Part shown: positions 62,740-64,000 of the stretch, piece by piece
Position numbering within the stretch: the first letter of the stretch is position 1
Layout of the letters: every line of letters begins with the position of its first letter
NCBI RefSeq assembly: GCF_005938105.1
Contig: NZ_VCPE01000010.1
Coordinates: 164,600-228,599 of the forward strand
Direction of reading: 5' to 3'
From: Brucella haematophila
GTDB lineage: Bacteria > Pseudomonadota > Alphaproteobacteria > Rhizobiales > Rhizobiaceae
DNA: 64,000 bases
Program-made: the position numbers and the translations under genes
The notes under the pieces: generated by a model
Database searches by the model: none
The model's input: the letters and a program-made list of their open reading frames with translations, nothing else
What the model was told of the DNA's origin: nothing

Positions 62740-63357
62740 ATGTTCGTGTCCACGGCGTTTGCCCAAACCGCCACCGAATCGCAACCGGCACCAGCTGCTG
62801 GTGAGCACGGCGCAGCTGATGCTGTGCACACCGAAACCGGGGTCGCGCAGGATGCCGGACACGGCAGCGGCGTATTCCCTCCGTTCGATTCCACCCATTA
62901 CGCCTCACAGCTTCTGTGGCTGGCGATTACGTTCGGTCTTTTCTATCTGTTCATGTCCCGCGTGGTTCTGCCGCGTATCGGCGGCGTGATCGAAACCCGT
63001 CGTGACCGTATTGCGCAGGATCTGGAGCAGGCTGCCCGTCTCAAGCAGGATGCCGACAACGCCATCGTTGCTTATGAGCAGGAATTGGCCCAGGCCCGCA
63101 CCAAGGCTGCTTCGATTGCTGAAGCTGCTCGCGAAAAGGGCAAGGGCGAAGCAGACGCCGAGCGCGCTGCTGCTGAAGCCACTCTGGAAAGCAAGCTCAA
63201 GGACGCCGAAGACCGCATCGCTGCGATCAAGGCCAAGGCCATGAGCGACGTCGGCACCATCGCCGAGGAAACCACGGCTGAAATCGTCGAACAGCTTCTG
63301 GGCACCAAGGCCGACAAGGCTTCGGTAACCGCCGCTGTCAAGGCCGCGAACGCCTGA
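62740..63357 (+). CDS. atpF': F0F1 ATP synthase subunit b' (diverged b)
   Basis: This 205-residue peripheral stalk subunit has an N-terminal extension of about 65 residues rich in His, Gly and Ala, a membrane helix ([21 protein letters not shown]) and a long charged coiled coil to about residue 190. Alphaproteobacteria make a b/b' heterodimer, and the paired gene follows 10 bases later. The N-terminal [14 protein letters not shown] start may act as a cleavable signal. Confidence 0.93.
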   Translation: MFVSTAFAQTATESQPAPAAGEHGAADAVHTETGVAQDAGHGSGVFPPFDSTHYASQLLWLAITFGLFYLFMSRVVLPRIGGVIETRRDRIAQDLEQAARLKQDADNAIVAYEQELAQARTKAASIAEAAREKGKGEADAERAAAEATLESKLKDAEDRIAAIKAKAMSDVGTIAEETTAEIVEQLLGTKADKASVTAAVKAANA

Positions 63358-63367
63358 GGAGAGGACA

Positions 63368-63847
63368 ATGGACGCTACATTTTGGGCACTTGTTGGCCTC
63401 ATCATCTTCCTGGCGATCCTCGCCTATCTGAAAGTTCCGGCTATGGTTGGCCGTTCGCTCGATGAGCGCGCCGAACATATCAAGAAGGAACTGGAAGAAG
63501 CCCGTACGCTGCGCGAAGAAGCACAGCAGCTTCTGGCCGAATATCATCGCAAGCGTAAGGAAGCCGAAAAGGAAGCTGGCGATATCGTCGCCGCTGCCGA
63601 GCGCGAAGCCAAGGCCCTTCTCGAAGATGCCAAGCGTGCGACTGAAGAATATGTGGCCCGCCGTAACAAGCTGGCTGAACAGAAGATCGCAACCGCTGAA
63701 GTCGACGCTATCAATGCCGTCCGCGCTTCGGCAGTGGATCTTGCCGTTGCTGCCGCTGGCAAGCTTGTCGCAGACAAGGTTGACACGAAGGTCTCCGGCG
63801 GTCTGTTCAAGGACGCACTGGTTCAGGTCAAGTCGAACATGAACTAA
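63368..63847 (+). CDS. atpF: F0F1 ATP synthase subunit b
   Basis: This 159-residue stalk subunit has one N-terminal helix (TFWALVGLIIFLAILAYLKVP) followed by a coiled coil (RAEHIKKELEEARTLREEAQQLLAEYHRKRKEAE region) and a C-terminal part that binds delta. GGAGAGG before the ATG is a good site. It is the last gene of the operon, with a terminator 27 bases after its stop. Confidence 0.95.
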   Translation: MDATFWALVGLIIFLAILAYLKVPAMVGRSLDERAEHIKKELEEARTLREEAQQLLAEYHRKRKEAEKEAGDIVAAAEREAKALLEDAKRATEEYVARRNKLAEQKIATAEVDAINAVRASAVDLAVAAAGKLVADKVDTKVSGGLFKDALVQVKSNMN

Positions 63848-63873
63848 GGTTCTCACGAGTTTGAGAGTTTTGA

Positions 63874-63904
63874 AATGCCGCCTGAAAGGGCGGCATTTTT
63901 GTTT
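63874..63904 (+). terminator. Terminator of the atp F0 operon
   Basis: ATGCCGCC / GGCGGCAT form a perfect 8-bp stem with a 6-base loop, followed by TTTTGTTT. Confidence 0.9.
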
Positions 63905-63957
63905 CACGAGAAGAAAACCTTCGCCTCTGGCGGAGGATTGGAAGAGTTTTACGCTGT

Positions 63958-64000
63958 ATGAAAGAAACCTCCGGCTTGGATCACGAAGTGATCGAAACCG
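63958..64000 (+). CDS. Possible start of the next gene (cut by window edge)
   Basis: ATG 63958 opens a frame reading KETSGLDHEVIET up to the window end. The ribosome site is not convincing (GGAGG lies more than 20 bases away), and the fragment is too short to identify. Confidence 0.3.
   Translation, partial: MKETSGLDHEVIET

Overview
The window reads as a chromosome segment of the Brucella/Ochrobactrum group (Rhizobiales, Alphaproteobacteria). The evidence is a BacA homologue, an IalB-family protein, the fixNOPQ/fixGHIS-type cbb3 oxidase locus with a FixK/Fnr box, split b/b' subunits of F0-ATPase, and three copies of a roughly 100-bp palindromic intergenic repeat of the kind called Bru-RS in Brucella. 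The urate-to-glyoxylate genes and the secreted accessory proteins fit an environmental Ochrobactrum-like member better than a host-restricted Brucella, but this is inference from gene content.

Layout. 1-5.3 kb: end of an unknown gene, a beta-helix protein, a proline racemase-superfamily enzyme with both usual catalytic cysteines substituted, a MATE pump and an IalB-like periplasmic protein. 5.5-24.6 kb: a purine and glyoxylate catabolic region. Guanine is deaminated (GuaD), xanthine oxidised (XdhABC), urate hydroxylated by membrane PuuD, and 5-hydroxyisourate hydrolysed (UraH). A PuuE-UraD fusion then handles OHCU and allantoin, and a bicupin handles ureidoglycine. Gcl, Hyi, GlxR and a glycerate kinase carry glyoxylate to phosphoglycerate. 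Allantoate amidohydrolase and ureidoglycolate lyase are not in the window. LysR and IclR regulators sit beside their likely targets, and an AT-richer gene for a secreted serine protease interrupts the cluster.

24.6-40.5 kb: ccoNOQP and ccoGHIS on the minus strand, a QseBC/PmrAB-like two-component pair, and divergent dsbD with an L,D-transpeptidase and a DsbA-like gene. A tandem CTTAAG box lies between the regulator and dsbD. Next come ada, a coupled 2OG-Fe(II) oxygenase gene and an ArsC/YffB-like gene. 40.5-49.7 kb: FUSC protein, octamer minisatellites, an MFS transporter, bacA, a polysaccharide deacetylase, a TPR-like protein, der, and an OmpA-domain/periplasmic pair.

50-56.2 kb: a YegD-like Hsp70, a small secreted protein and an L,D-transpeptidase. 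The upstream part of the last is duplicated as a 431-bp direct repeat flanking a 1.97-kb AT-rich island. The island holds two unrecognised but apparently paralogous genes, a coupled small ORF and a possible frameshift. This is the most novel locus in the window. It is followed by tenA and a secreted protein. 56.5-64 kb: a SleB-type cell wall hydrolase, an autotransporter with HAF-type repeats, and the atpI-atpB-atpE-atpF'-atpF operon, whose spacers carry a 20-bp tandem repeat and a dispersed palindromic element.
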